Part shown: in pieces, positions 1 to 8,342 of the stretch
How the letters are laid out: each line of letters opens with the position of its first letter
How positions within the stretch are numbered: the stretch's first letter is position 1
Assembly: GCA_002082585.1 (NCBI GenBank)
Contig: CP020563.1
Coordinates: 731,001 to 795,000 of the forward strand
DNA from: Kitasatospora albolonga
GTDB taxonomy: Bacteria > Actinomycetota > Actinomycetes > Streptomycetales > Streptomycetaceae
Direction of reading: 5' to 3'
Length of the DNA stretch: 64,000 nucleotides
The notes under the pieces: model-generated
What the model was told of the DNA's origin: nothing
Database searches by the model: none
The model's input: only the letters and a program-made list of their open reading frames with translations
Position numbers and translations under genes: made by a program

Positions 1-902
1 CGCCGCAGCGTCTCGGCGTACCGCTGCTGGAGGCGGTCCCGTTCGCGTTCGGCCTCCAGGGAGCGGCGGGCGGCGAGTTGGCGGTCCTCGGCGCCCGCCA
101 GCACGGTGGCGGCGATGGCGAGGTGTTCGCGGGCGGCGCTGCGGGTGAGGGCGGCCCGCTCCAGCACGGCTTCGGCCAGGCCCGGTTCGCCGGGCCGTAC
201 GGTGGGCGGCGCGGCCTCGGTCGCGGCCGGGCCGCCCGCCTGGGCGATGCGCTGGGCGAGGGCGAGGATCTGCTCGTCGCCCGCCTTCACCCGGGCCTCG
301 GCGCCCCGGCGCAGCTCCGCGAGGCGCTCCTCCACGGCGGCGAACCGGCGGGTGTCGAAGAGGCGGCCCAGCAGCTTGCCGCGTGCCTCGGCGTCGGCGC
401 GCAGGAAACGGGCGAAGTCGCCCTGGGGCAACAGCACGACCTGGCAGAACTGGTCCCGGCTCATCCCGATGAGCTGGGCCAGCTCCTCGCCGATCTCCTG
501 GTGCGACTTGCTGAGCGCCTTCCAGCCGCCCTCGGGGCCGCGCTCCCGCAGCCTGCTCTGGGCCTTCTCCTGGGTGAAGCCGTCGCCGCGCTTCTTGGGG
601 CGCAACTGGGCGGGGCTGCGGGTGACTTCGAGGCGGCGGCCGCCGACGGTCAGCTCCAACTGGACCTCGGTGGAGAGACCTTCGGGCGCGTGGTCGCTGC
701 GCAGGGTGGCCCCGGGGCTCTGCCGGGCGCCGGGGACGGCTGCGTACAGCGCATAGCAGACGGCGTCCAGGACGGAGGTCTTCCCGGCGCCGGTCGGGCC
801 GTGGAGCAGGAAGAGTCCGGCGGAGGAGAGGGCGTCGAAGTCGACTTCCTGGGTGGCGCCGAACGGGCCGAAGGCGGTGAGGGTGAGGCGGTGCAGTCTC
901 AT
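1..902 (-). CDS. sbcC: Exonuclease SbcC, N-terminal part (runs off window)
   Basis: ATPase subunit of the SbcCD (Rad50/Mre11-type) nuclease, which cuts DNA hairpins and processes double-strand breaks. About 300 N-terminal residues are present; the coiled coil and C-terminal ATPase half lie beyond position 1. Walker A GPTGAGKTS is at residues 35-43 and a Q-loop (LLPQGDFARF) follows, as in SMC-type ATPases. A coiled-coil-like, Arg/Glu/Ala-rich stretch begins near the window edge. The ATG at 902-900 overlaps the sbcD stop by 4 bp (ATGA), so the two are translationally coupled. The family is about 1000 residues, so roughly two thirds are missing. Confidence 0.93.
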   Translation of the reverse strand, partial: MRLHRLTLTAFGPFGATQEVDFDALSSAGLFLLHGPTGAGKTSVLDAVCYALYAAVPGARQSPGATLRSDHAPEGLSTEVQLELTVGGRRLEVTRSPAQLRPKKRGDGFTQEKAQSRLRERGPEGGWKALSKSHQEIGEELAQLIGMSRDQFCQVVLLPQGDFARFLRADAEARGKLLGRLFDTRRFAAVEERLAELRRGAEARVKAGDEQILALAQRIAQAGGPAATEAAPPTVRPGEPGLAEAVLERAALTRSAAREHLAIAATVLAGAEDRQLAARRSLEAERERDRLQQRYAETLR

Positions 903-2068
903 CGGGACACCTCGCGCACGCTCTCGTCCACCCGTACGTCGTCGAACGCGGCGCGCAGCACGGTGCGTTCGGGGTCGCTGGGTCCGCTGCCGCCGCGCAC
1001 ATGGGCCACGAAGTCCTCCGCGATCTGGTGGTCGTCGCGGCCCTTGAGGCGCTGGGCGTAGGAGGCGAGCGGGTCCTCGGGGGGCCGCTCCGGGTCGAAG
1101 ACCAGGTTGAGGATGTGCGGGAAGCGGGCGGCGAGGCGGGCCATGGGGTCGGCGGGACGGACGGGGTCGGTGAGGGTGGCCTCGACCCAGGCGTGCTCGT
1201 GGCGGTCCAGGGCGGGGTCCTCCAGGAGGGTGTCGAGGCGGCCCCGGAGCCGGGCGAGGGGGCGTTCGACGGGGCAGTCGATCCGTTCCTCGGCGGCGAT
1301 GGCGCCGCTGCCGTCGAGCTCGATCAGCCACATGGTCTTGCGGTGGTCGGCCTCGGAGAAGGAGTAGGCGAGCGGGGAGCCGGAGTAGCGGACGCGCCCG
1401 GTGACCCGCTGGGAGCCGTGGAGGTGGCCGAGGGCCACGTAGTCGACGCCGTCGAAGACCCCGGCCGGGACGGCGGCGACCCCGCCGACGGTGATGTCGC
1501 GTTCGCTGTCGCTGGGTTCGCCGCCCGCCACGAAAGCGTGCGCGAGGACGACGGAGCGGGTGGTGGCGGGGCGGGCGGCGAGGTCGGCGCGGACCTTGTC
1601 CATGGCGGCGGTGAGGACCGCCTCGTGTCCGGCCCTGGCGGCGCGGAGGGTGTCCTTGACCAGGGCGGGTTCCAGGTACGGGAGGCCGTAGAGGGCGATG
1701 TCGCCGTGGGCGTCGGTGAGGACGACGGGGGTGGCGCAGCCCTCGGGGTCGGTACGGAGGTGGATTCCGGCCCGGTCCAGGAGTCCGGCGCCGACGCCGA
1801 GCCGGCGGGCCGAGTCGTGGTTCCCGGAGATCATGACGGTGGGCACGCCGAGGTCGGCGAGCCGGTGCAGTGCCCGGTCGAAGAGTTCGACGGCGGCGAG
1901 CGGCGGGACGGCCCGGTCGTAGACGTCGCCGGAGACGAGGACGGCGTCCACCTCGCGGGCCCGGGCAGTGGCCACCAGGTGGTCGAGGAACGCGGCCTGG
2001 GCGTTCAGCAGGGGCACCCGGTGGAAGGACCGGCCCAGGTGCCAGTCCGAGGTGTGCAGCAGCCTCAC
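899..2068 (-). CDS. sbcD: Exonuclease SbcD (Mre11-type nuclease subunit)
   Basis: Metallophosphoesterase subunit of SbcCD, 389 aa, close to the 400 aa of E. coli SbcD. Phosphoesterase motifs appear in order: DWHLG (residues 8-12), SGDVYD, SGNHDS, a central LAHAF and GHLHGS; these supply the metal ligands. The GTG at 2068 is chosen because the protein then begins RLLHTSDWHLG as in the family. The same frame is open upstream to 2263, but that stretch is His/Arg/Ala-rich with no family resemblance. Overlaps sbcC by 4 bp; both form one leftward operon. Confidence 0.93.
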   Translation of the reverse strand: MRLLHTSDWHLGRSFHRVPLLNAQAAFLDHLVATARAREVDAVLVSGDVYDRAVPPLAAVELFDRALHRLADLGVPTVMISGNHDSARRLGVGAGLLDRAGIHLRTDPEGCATPVVLTDAHGDIALYGLPYLEPALVKDTLRAARAGHEAVLTAAMDKVRADLAARPATTRSVVLAHAFVAGGEPSDSERDITVGGVAAVPAGVFDGVDYVALGHLHGSQRVTGRVRYSGSPLAYSFSEADHRKTMWLIELDGSGAIAAEERIDCPVERPLARLRGRLDTLLEDPALDRHEHAWVEATLTDPVRPADPMARLAARFPHILNLVFDPERPPEDPLASYAQRLKGRDDHQIAEDFVAHVRGGSGPSDPERTVLRAAFDDVRVDESVREVSR

Positions 2069-2305
2069 GCGGCCGCTCCGCCGGTGGTGCGGGGCGTGCG
2101 CCGTGTCTGCCGGGGCGCACTCTGCCGCGTGCGCCGTGTGTGCGTGGCTCCGCGCCCTGTGCGCTGCATGTACGTCGTCCTCCACCCCGTGGGCCGCGCC
2201 GGGCGGCCCGTGATCCCGACCGGCTCGGACCACGCTAACGCCGCCGGGCCGCCGATCCCGCATCGACCAGGAATTCGCCGCCCGCGGGACCGGTCTCGAG
2301 GGCGC

Positions 2306-2932
2306 TCACACGTCCCCGTACGCCTCGCCGCCCAGCTCCAGCGCGGCGGTCCCGGCGGTCACGTCGGCCAGCCAGGCGGTGAAGGCGGGGACATCGGCGT
2401 CCGGCAGCCCGATCTCGATGGTCACGGCCTCCGCGTACCGCACCTCGCGCACATCCCGTCCGGTGGCCCGCAGGTCGTTCTCCAGCTTGCCCGCCCGCTG
2501 GTGGTCGACGCGGACGGTGGCCAGCCGGAACCGCTGCCGGGTGATGGTGCCCAGCGCGTCGAGGGCTTCGCCGACCACGCCCCCGTACGCCCGGATCAGT
2601 CCGCCCGCCCCGAGCTTGACCCCGCCGTAGTAGCGGGTGACGACGGCCGCGACGTACCGCATCTCCCGGCGCATCAGCATCTGGAGCATCGGGACACCGG
2701 CGGTGCCGCCCGGCTCGCCGTCGTCGCTGGCCTTCTGTACGGAGGCGTCGGCGCCGATCACGTACGCGAAGCAGTTGTGGGTGGCGGTGGGGTGCTCCTT
2801 GCGGACGCGTGCGACGAAGTCCTGCGCCTCCTGTTCGGTGGCGGCGGGGGCGAGCGAGCAGAGGAAGCGCGATCGGTTGATCTCGCTCTCGTGCACACCC
2901 GCGCGGGCGACGGTCCGGTACTGCTCCTGCAT
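2306..2932 (-). CDS. YigZ/IMPACT family protein
   Basis: A 208-aa protein of the YigZ (UPF0029/IMPACT) family. The N-terminal domain carries the hallmark stretch ending HNCFAYVIG, followed by DDGEPGGTAG and RYYGGVKLGAGGL. The C-terminal ferredoxin-like subdomain (about residues 135-205) is the usual regulatory half. Family members relate to the yeast Gcn2 regulator IMPACT, but the bacterial role is unsettled; a translation-linked role is inference. Transcribed leftward 237 bp upstream of sbcD and probably separate from it. Confidence 0.88.
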   Translation of the reverse strand: MQEQYRTVARAGVHESEINRSRFLCSLAPAATEQEAQDFVARVRKEHPTATHNCFAYVIGADASVQKASDDGEPGGTAGVPMLQMLMRREMRYVAAVVTRYYGGVKLGAGGLIRAYGGVVGEALDALGTITRQRFRLATVRVDHQRAGKLENDLRATGRDVREVRYAEAVTIEIGLPDADVPAFTAWLADVTAGTAALELGGEAYGDV

Positions 2933-3007
2933 CCGTCCACCCTATGCGCCGCCGGGCGGGCGGGCTCCGGCGGGAATGGCGGGGCCGGGGCCGTCGGTTG
3001 TCCCGGC

Positions 3008-3415
3008 ATGGACAACGAGACAGAGACGATCCGGCGGATTCTCCAGGACACGGGCGACACCTGGGCGGTGGTGGGCCTCTCCACCAACCGCTCCCGCGCC
3101 GCCTACGGGGTGGCGGAGGTCCTCCAGCGCTTCGGCAAGCGGGTCGTGCCGGTGCACCCCAAGGCCGAGACGGTGCACGGGGAGCAGGGGTACGCCTCGC
3201 TGGCGGAGATCCCGTTCCCGGTGGACGTGGTGGACGTGTTCGTCAACAGCGAGCTGGCGGGCGGGGTCGCGGACGAGGCGGTGGCGGTGGGGGCGAAGGC
3301 GGTCTGGTTCCAGCTGGATGTCGTGGACGCGGAGGCGTACGGGCGGACGCGGGCGGCGGGGCTGGAGATGGTCATGGACCGGTGCCCGGCAATCGAGATC
3401 CCGAAGCTGGGGTAG
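3008..3415 (+). CDS. CoA-binding domain protein (YccU type)
   Basis: A small single-domain Rossmann-fold protein of 135 aa. WAVVGLSTNRSRAAYGVAEVL near the N-terminus matches the CoA-binding loop of the YccU/succinyl-CoA-synthetase-like family, and MDRCPAIEIPKLG is the usual ending. The family binds CoA or acyl-CoA; no catalytic role is established. The start is an ATG 75 bp from the divergent YigZ gene. The downstream acetyltransferase-like gene follows after about 20 bp on the same strand and may be co-transcribed. Confidence 0.85.
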   Translation: MDNETETIRRILQDTGDTWAVVGLSTNRSRAAYGVAEVLQRFGKRVVPVHPKAETVHGEQGYASLAEIPFPVDVVDVFVNSELAGGVADEAVAVGAKAVWFQLDVVDAEAYGRTRAAGLEMVMDRCPAIEIPKLG

Positions 3416-3435
3416 GGGTGTGCGGGCCGGGCGGC

Positions 3436-4248
3436 ATGGGCAGGGTCTCCGCCGTGAGCGACCCCGACAGCATCGAGCGGTTGGCCGCCGCGCTGTCCGC
3501 GCTGGGCGTGCGCCCCGGTGACGTCCTGCTGGTGCATGCCTCCCTGCGGGCGACGGGGCCGGTGCCGGGCGGGCCCGCCACCGTGCTGGCGGCGCTGCGC
3601 CGGGCGGTGGGGAGGGCCGGGACCCTGGTGGTTCCCTCCTTCACCACGGAGAACTCGGACACCTCCCCGCAGTACCGCGCCCGCGTGCACGGCCTGGACG
3701 CCGGGGCGCGCGAGGCGGTCCGCGCGTCGATGCCCCCGTTCGATCCGGCGCTCACCCCCGCACCGTCCATGGGGGCGCTGGCCGAGACCGTACGGACGGC
3801 GGCGGGGGCGCGGCGCAGCGGCCATCCGCAGACCTCCTTCGCCGCTCTCGGCCCCGCCGCCGGGAAGCTGCTCGCCGGGCACCGGCCGGACTGCCACCTC
3901 GGTGAGGACTCCCCGCTCGCCCGGCTGTACGAGGCCGACGCCCGGGTCCTCCTGCTCGGCACCGGCTACGCCACCTGCACCGCCTTCCACCTGGCCGAGT
4001 ACCGCACCCCCGCCCCGCCGCTCCGCCGCTACCGCTGTGTGGTGGCGCCGGGGGGTGTGCGGCAGTGGTGGGAGTACGAGGATGTGGCCCTGGACGACGG
4101 CGACTTCGCGGCCCTGGGCGCCGCGTTCGAGGAGTCCGCCGCCCCCGGTGACGTACGGAAGGGCCTGATCGGGTCCGCGTCGTGCGGGCTGCTCCGGCTG
4201 CGGGCGGCCGTCGACTTCGCCACCGGGTGGCTCACGGCCCACCGGTAA
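3436..4248 (+). CDS. Aminoglycoside N(3)-acetyltransferase family protein
   Basis: A 270-aa member of the AAC(3) antibiotic acetyltransferase family, which transfers acetyl from acetyl-CoA to the 3-amino group of 2-deoxystreptamine drugs. Family landmarks are LLVHASLRATGPVPGG near the N-terminus, TLVVPSFTTEN, HPQTSFAALGPAA, the HLGEDSPLARLYE block and LLLGTGYATCTAFHLAEYR. The ATG at 3436 or the GTG at 3454 could be the start. Many Streptomyces copies stand alone, outside any aminoglycoside cluster, as here, so drug resistance is not assured. It converges on the YbaK-type gene with 25 bp between stops. Confidence 0.85.
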   Translation: MGRVSAVSDPDSIERLAAALSALGVRPGDVLLVHASLRATGPVPGGPATVLAALRRAVGRAGTLVVPSFTTENSDTSPQYRARVHGLDAGAREAVRASMPPFDPALTPAPSMGALAETVRTAAGARRSGHPQTSFAALGPAAGKLLAGHRPDCHLGEDSPLARLYEADARVLLLGTGYATCTAFHLAEYRTPAPPLRRYRCVVAPGGVRQWWEYEDVALDDGDFAALGAAFEESAAPGDVRKGLIGSASCGLLRLRAAVDFATGWLTAHR

Positions 4249-4273
4249 TCCCTCTCGGGTCCCCCGCGCCGCC

Positions 4274-4828
4274 TCAGACCCCGAGCCCCGCCACGACCAC
4301 CGCGCCGGGGAGGGCGGCGAGCGCCTTGCCGGGCACGATGAGCTTGCCCCGGCGGCTGCCGCTGCCGATCAGGACCCACTCCTCGTCCACCACGGCGGGG
4401 TCGAGGAGGAGCGGCCAGTCGGCGGGGAGGCCGATCGGGGTGATGCCGCCGTACTCCATGCCGGTCGCGCCGACCGCCGTGTCCATCGCGGCGAAGGACG
4501 CCTTGCGGGCGCCGAGGTGCTTGCGTACGGCGCCATTGACGTCCACCCGGGTGCGGGAGAGCACCACGCACGCGGCGAGGGTGGTCTCCCCGCCGCGCCT
4601 GCCCGCCACGACGACGCAGTTGGCCGAGGTGTCCAGCAGGTCCCGCCCGTGGTGCTCGACGAAGACGGCGGTGTCGGCCACGGCCGGGTCGGTGTCGACG
4701 TGGATGATCCGGTCGGCGGTGATGCCGCCCCACCCGGCGGCGAGGGCCGTCGCGACGGGGGCGGGGAGCAGGTCGAGCCGTTCGGAGGCGGGAGAGGCGT
4801 CCTCGAAGGTGCCGATGGGTGCGCGCAT
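4274..4828 (-). CDS. YbaK/EbsC family aminoacyl-tRNA deacylase
   Basis: A 184-aa protein of the YbaK/ProX editing family, which hydrolyses mischarged aminoacyl-tRNAs such as Cys- or Ala-tRNA(Pro). Supporting segments are TSANCVVVAGRRGG, VRKHLGARKASFA (the conserved Lys region) and the glycine-rich TGMEYGGITPIGLP loop, all characteristic of the fold. ATG at 4828 is preferred; an in-frame GTG at 4837 would add three residues. Free-standing editing proteins of this type complement prolyl- or alanyl-tRNA synthetases; the exact substrate cannot be read here. Confidence 0.85.
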   Translation of the reverse strand: MRAPIGTFEDASPASERLDLLPAPVATALAAGWGGITADRIIHVDTDPAVADTAVFVEHHGRDLLDTSANCVVVAGRRGGETTLAACVVLSRTRVDVNGAVRKHLGARKASFAAMDTAVGATGMEYGGITPIGLPADWPLLLDPAVVDEEWVLIGSGSRRGKLIVPGKALAALPGAVVVAGLGV

Positions 4829-4873
4829 ACGGCTCACACTAACGGCGGCGCCCCTTGCCCCGGCGGGCCTTCG

Positions 4874-5623
4874 TCACCGGTCGTCCGGCGTCTCTCCCCG
4901 TTCGGCCAGCGCGACCAGCTGTTCCGGGGTCACGCCCTCCGGAATGGGTACGGGGGCCGGGGTGCGCAGGGGCGGCTGCCAGCCCTTCTCCGGGTCCCAG
5001 CTCCGTACGACCCGGGCCGGGGCCCCCGCGACCACCGCGTGGTCGGGGACCTCGCCGCGCACGACCGCGCCCGCCGCGACCACCACGTTCCGGCCGAGCC
5101 GGGCGCCGGGCAGGATCACCGCTCCGGTGCCGATCCAGCAGCCGGGGCCGATCGCGACCGGCTCCATGCGGGGCCACTGCTTGCCCACGGGCTCGTGCGG
5201 GTCGTCGTAGCTGTGGTTGGTCGAGGTGACGTAGACGTACGGACCGCAGTACGTGTCCGGGCCGATGGTCACCGTCGTGTCCGCGATCACATGGCTGCCG
5301 CGCCCCAGGACCACCCCGTCGCCCAGGGTGAGGATCGGGTCGGGCCCCAGGTCCAGGTCCGGCATCATCCCGGCGGTCAGGGTCACCTGCTCGGCGATGA
5401 TGCAGTGGCTGCCCAGCTCGATCCACGGCTCCCCGAAGACCGTGCCCTGCGGGAACGCCAGCCGGGTCCCCTCCCCGATCGCGCCGAAGCGCAGCCGGCC
5501 GGGGTGCTCGGCGGTGACGGCGCCCGCCTCCCGCGCCCACTCCCAGCCGCGGTGGACCAGCCAGGAGGCGGCACGGCGGCCCCGGCGGGCGAGGAAGGAG
5601 AACGTGTTGCGGTTTTTCGGCAC
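4874..5623 (-). CDS. Hexapeptide-repeat acyltransferase (left-handed beta-helix)
   Basis: A 249-aa protein whose residues 45-205 are a run of imperfect hexapeptides (IGEGTR, LGSHCI, LGDGVV, IGPDTY, IGPGCW, LGRNVV), the signature of LbetaH acyltransferases. STNHSYDD in the middle fits the catalytic His and acceptor loop of NodL/LacA/WbbJ-like O-acetyltransferases. A basic N-terminus (RRGRRAASW) and a C-terminal tail surround the helix. GTG start at 5623. Likely transfers an acyl group to a sugar or antibiotic; the acceptor is unknown. Divergent from a gamma-carbonic-anhydrase-like gene that shares the fold. Confidence 0.85.
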   Translation of the reverse strand: MPKNRNTFSFLARRGRRAASWLVHRGWEWAREAGAVTAEHPGRLRFGAIGEGTRLAFPQGTVFGEPWIELGSHCIIAEQVTLTAGMMPDLDLGPDPILTLGDGVVLGRGSHVIADTTVTIGPDTYCGPYVYVTSTNHSYDDPHEPVGKQWPRMEPVAIGPGCWIGTGAVILPGARLGRNVVVAAGAVVRGEVPDHAVVAGAPARVVRSWDPEKGWQPPLRTPAPVPIPEGVTPEQLVALAERGETPDDR

Positions 5624-5785
5624 GGGCTCACGGTAGTCGGCGCGGGTGGCGGCGATCCGTGCGGTGACCTGTGATGTTCACCCCACCCCCCGGCGCGGGC
5701 GAGGAGCCGTCGCCTACCGTGTGAGTCGGCCCGATCCCGATCGCAGGCCCCAGGAGCAGCACACCGGACCACCGAGGAGCAGGCC

Positions 5786-6316
5786 ATGGCGGAACAGGCG
5801 TTGATCACGGGCATGGGCGGCAAGGAGCCGGTCATCGACGCGGACGCGTTCGTGGCCCCGACCTCCGTGGTGATCGGAGAGGTGGTGCTGGCCCCCGGTT
5901 CCAGCGTCTGGTACCAGGCCGTGCTGCGCGCCGACTGCGGCCCGATCACGGTCGGCCCGGACAGCAACATCCAGGACAACTGCAGCGTCCACACGGACCC
6001 GGGCTTCCCGCTCACCGTGGGCGCGCGGGTCTCGGTCGGCCACAACGCGGTGCTGCACGGCTGCACCGTGGAGGACGACGTCCTGGTGGGGATGGGCGCC
6101 ACCGTGCTCAACGGCGCGCACATCGGCGCCGGGTCCCTCGTCGCGGCGCAGGCGCTCGTCCCGCAGGGGATGCGGGTGCCGCCGGGGTCGCTGGTCGCGG
6201 GGGTGCCCGCCAAGGTGAAGCGGCCCCTGACAGCGGAGGAGCTGGAGGGCATCCGGTTCAACGCGGCCGGTTACGTGGAGCTGGCCAAGGCCCACCGCGC
6301 GGCGCACGAGGGCTGA
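5786..6316 (+). CDS. Gamma-class carbonic anhydrase family protein
   Basis: A 176-aa left-handed beta-helix protein of the Cam/YrdA family. Hexapeptide repeats span residues 20-150, with VWYQAVLRAD, NIQDNCSVHTD and VSVGHNAVLHGCTV providing Arg, Gln and His residues in the family pattern for a trimer-interface metal site. ATG at 5786 is preceded by GAGGAG. Whether it hydrates CO2 or has another hydrolase role cannot be decided from sequence; many YrdA-type members lack measurable activity. Confidence 0.87.
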   Translation: MAEQALITGMGGKEPVIDADAFVAPTSVVIGEVVLAPGSSVWYQAVLRADCGPITVGPDSNIQDNCSVHTDPGFPLTVGARVSVGHNAVLHGCTVEDDVLVGMGATVLNGAHIGAGSLVAAQALVPQGMRVPPGSLVAGVPAKVKRPLTAEELEGIRFNAAGYVELAKAHRAAHEG

Positions 6317-6409
6317 GCCTCGCCCGTGTGGGCCCGCACATACCGGAAGCCGCCGCTCCCCTCCCCGACCGGAGGGGGCGGCGGCCCCGGGAACGTACGC
6401 CCGCGGGCG

Positions 6410-6862
6410 TCAGCTGTTGGGGCGCAGGGTCCACACGACGGTCATCTCGCCCGTGACCGCCCCGTCCGCCCGCTGGATCTCGATGGCGACGGGGAACTCG
6501 GGGCGCTCCCCGGCGTCGAGCTGGGCGACGACGTCGGCGATCGGGCGGCCGAGGGTGGCGGTCGCGGTGACCTCTCCCATGGCGAGCTTCTTGTAGCCGA
6601 TCTCGGCCTTGACGGCGAGCGGCACGGCCCGGGACATCTGGTCGCCGAAGGCGGCGATGACGATGGCACCACTGGCGGACTCGGCGAGCGTGAACATCGC
6701 TCCGGCGTGCGGCCCGCCGACGTGGTTGTGGTACTCCGCCTGGTCCGGCAGCCGGACGACGGCGCGCTCGGGGGTCGTCTCCAGGAATTCGAGGTTGAGG
6801 GTCCGGGCCATCGGAACCGTCGCGACGAGCATCTCGCCGACGGTCATCTGTTCAGCGCTCAT
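6410..6862 (-). CDS. Hotdog-fold thioesterase-like protein (DUF4442/PaaI type)
   Basis: A hotdog-fold protein of about 150 aa. [21 protein letters not shown] is the characteristic segment holding the catalytic Asn/His/Glu region of PaaI-type acyl-CoA thioesterases. Start at ATG 6862 ([12 protein letters not shown]); an in-frame ATG at 6880 would add six residues, and neither has a strong ribosome binding site. Probably hydrolyses an acyl-CoA; the substrate is unknown. It is divergent from the Pro/Gln-rich membrane protein at 6993. Confidence 0.78.
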   Translation of the reverse strand: MSAEQMTVGEMLVATVPMARTLNLEFLETTPERAVVRLPDQAEYHNHVGGPHAGAMFTLAESASGAIVIAAFGDQMSRAVPLAVKAEIGYKKLAMGEVTATATLGRPIADVVAQLDAGERPEFPVAIEIQRADGAVTGEMTVVWTLRPNS

Positions 6863-6992
6863 GGACCGAAGGTTACTCATGAGTAGCCAGGTTTGGCCAT
6901 CCCCCGCCCTCCCCCCTGTTACGGCACCGGGACAGCTCTGGGACAGGGGCGGGCGTGGCAGTGGACACGCCACCCATCTATGGTTACTGGCC

Positions 6993-8165
6993 ATGTGGCC
7001 AGGACAGCAGCCGCCCGGGGGCGAGCAGAACCCGCAGGACCCGAACCAGAACCCGTACCAGCAGCCGGGGTACCAGCAGCCGAACCCCTATCAGCAGCCG
7101 GGGTATCCGCAGCAGGGGCAGCAGCCCGGCCAGCAGCCGGGACAGCCCGGCGCGCCCGGATACCCGCCGGGCCAGCCCGGACAGCAGCCCGGTCAGCCGG
7201 GGTACGGACAGCCGGGGCAGCCGGGGTACGGACAGCCCGGGTACGGGCAGCAGCCGGGTTACGGGCAGCCCAACCCGTACCAGCAGCCGACCGTCCCGCA
7301 GTACGCGGTCACGGGGCCGCCCGGCGGGCCGAAGCCCGGCGACGGCAAAAAGAAGACGACCGTCATCGCCATCGTCGCGGCGACCGCGGTCGTCGTGGCC
7401 GCCGTCGTCACCGGCGTCATCGTGATGAACAACAAGGACGACGACGGCGGCTCGACCGTCGCCGACGACAAGAAGTCCGCCTCCCCGAGCGCGAAGCCGA
7501 GCGTGTCGGAGGACGCGAGCTCCGCCCCGGTGGAGAACCCGCGCGGCTCCGAGGGCGACCCCGAGCCCCTCGTGCCGGGGTGGAAGGTCGTCACCAACCC
7601 GAAGTGGGGCACGCAGTTCGACGTCCCCGGTGACTGGGAGGTCTCCAGCTCGGGTGTGTTCGCGGGCTTCGAGGACTCCAAGAACCCCGAGAACGCGCCG
7701 GTCGCCGGATTCACCGCGCCCGCCTTCTACAAGAGCAAGTGGTGCGTCGAGGACTCCGACAAGGACGGCCGCGACGAGGAGACCGAGCTGGCCGGCGTCG
7801 GGACGAAGGGCGCCCGCGGGGCGAAGAGCACCGACGAGGCCGCGAAGGCCGAGGCGGGCACCTGGGTCTGGGCGGCGTACGGCCAGAGCGACCCGAAGGA
7901 GAAGGTCAAGGTCGGCGATCCGAAGCCGTTCACCACGCAGTCGGGCCTCTCCGGCAGCGTCGTGACCGCCACCGCGACCGGGCTGGCCAAGAAGCAGAAG
8001 TGCGACACCGACGGGAAGTCGATCGCCTTCTCCTTCAAGAACTCCAAGGGCGACTTCTCGACCTGGGTCCTCTACGCCGTCGCGGGCGTGGACGACGAAC
8101 TCCCGGACGCCACCGTCCAGAAGATCCTGAGCACGGTCCGGCTCTCCGGCGACCCGACCGGCTGA
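6993..8165 (+). CDS. Pro/Gln/Gly/Tyr-rich single-pass membrane protein
   Basis: A 390-aa protein of unknown function. Residues 1-110 are low-complexity repeats built from [17 protein letters not shown] and GQPGQ. Residues about 128-150 form a hydrophobic segment after a GKKK basic patch, then a Ser/Lys/Glu-rich linker and a C-terminal domain of about 190 aa containing [22 protein letters not shown] and two Cys. The architecture implies a disordered cytoplasmic N-terminus and an extracellular C-terminal domain, common in Streptomyces. ATG at 6993 is supported by the start of the repeats. A strong hairpin follows 11 bp after the stop. Confidence 0.8.
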   Translation: MWPGQQPPGGEQNPQDPNQNPYQQPGYQQPNPYQQPGYPQQGQQPGQQPGQPGAPGYPPGQPGQQPGQPGYGQPGQPGYGQPGYGQQPGYGQPNPYQQPTVPQYAVTGPPGGPKPGDGKKKTTVIAIVAATAVVVAAVVTGVIVMNNKDDDGGSTVADDKKSASPSAKPSVSEDASSAPVENPRGSEGDPEPLVPGWKVVTNPKWGTQFDVPGDWEVSSSGVFAGFEDSKNPENAPVAGFTAPAFYKSKWCVEDSDKDGRDEETELAGVGTKGARGAKSTDEAAKAEAGTWVWAAYGQSDPKEKVKVGDPKPFTTQSGLSGSVVTATATGLAKKQKCDTDGKSIAFSFKNSKGDFSTWVLYAVAGVDDELPDATVQKILSTVRLSGDPTG

Positions 8166-8176
8166 CGCCCGTCCGC

Positions 8177-8208
8177 CCCGGCCCGGGCACGCTGTCCCCC
8201 GGGCCGGG
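8177..8208 (+). terminator. Hairpin terminator after the Pro/Gln-rich membrane protein
   Basis: A perfect 11-bp stem, CCCGGCCCGGG at 8177-8187 with its complement at 8198-8208 and a 10-nt loop, begins 11 bp after the stop at 8165. There is no U-tract, as is usual for Streptomyces terminators. Confidence 0.65.
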
Positions 8209-8271
8209 ACGGGGCTTCCCGTGTCCGGTCGGCCTCCCGCATCCAGCCGACGCCCGCCGCAGGCCGACCCA

Positions 8272-8342
8272 CCGTCCTCAGCCAACTCTCCGTCTTCAGC
8301 CGACCGCCACCCTCAGCCGATGCTCCGTCCTCAGCCGATGCT
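8272..8342. repeat. 17-18 bp tandem repeat, four units, at a gene 3' end
   Basis: Four head-to-tail units of the form CCGTCCTCAGCCGATGCT run at 8272-8289, 8290-8306, 8307-8324 and 8325-8342 with few mismatches. The last unit contains the final codons (Ser-Ile-Gly-stop) of the spermidine-synthase-like gene read leftward, so the array extends outward from that gene's stop. Possible decayed minisatellite. Confidence 0.75.

Noticed and set aside
1001..2263. Long open frames on both strands opposite and upstream of sbcD
   Set aside because: They are shadows of sbcD and of GC-rich upstream DNA; the protein family begins at 2068 and the extra residues are low-complexity His/Arg/Ala.
3436..4248. An aminoglycoside biosynthetic or resistance cluster
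   Set aside because: Only a single acetyltransferase-family gene is present; no aminocyclitol or glycosyltransferase genes nearby.
8272..8342. A CRISPR array
   Set aside because: Units are 17-18 bp with no unique spacers, and no cas genes are present anywhere in the window.
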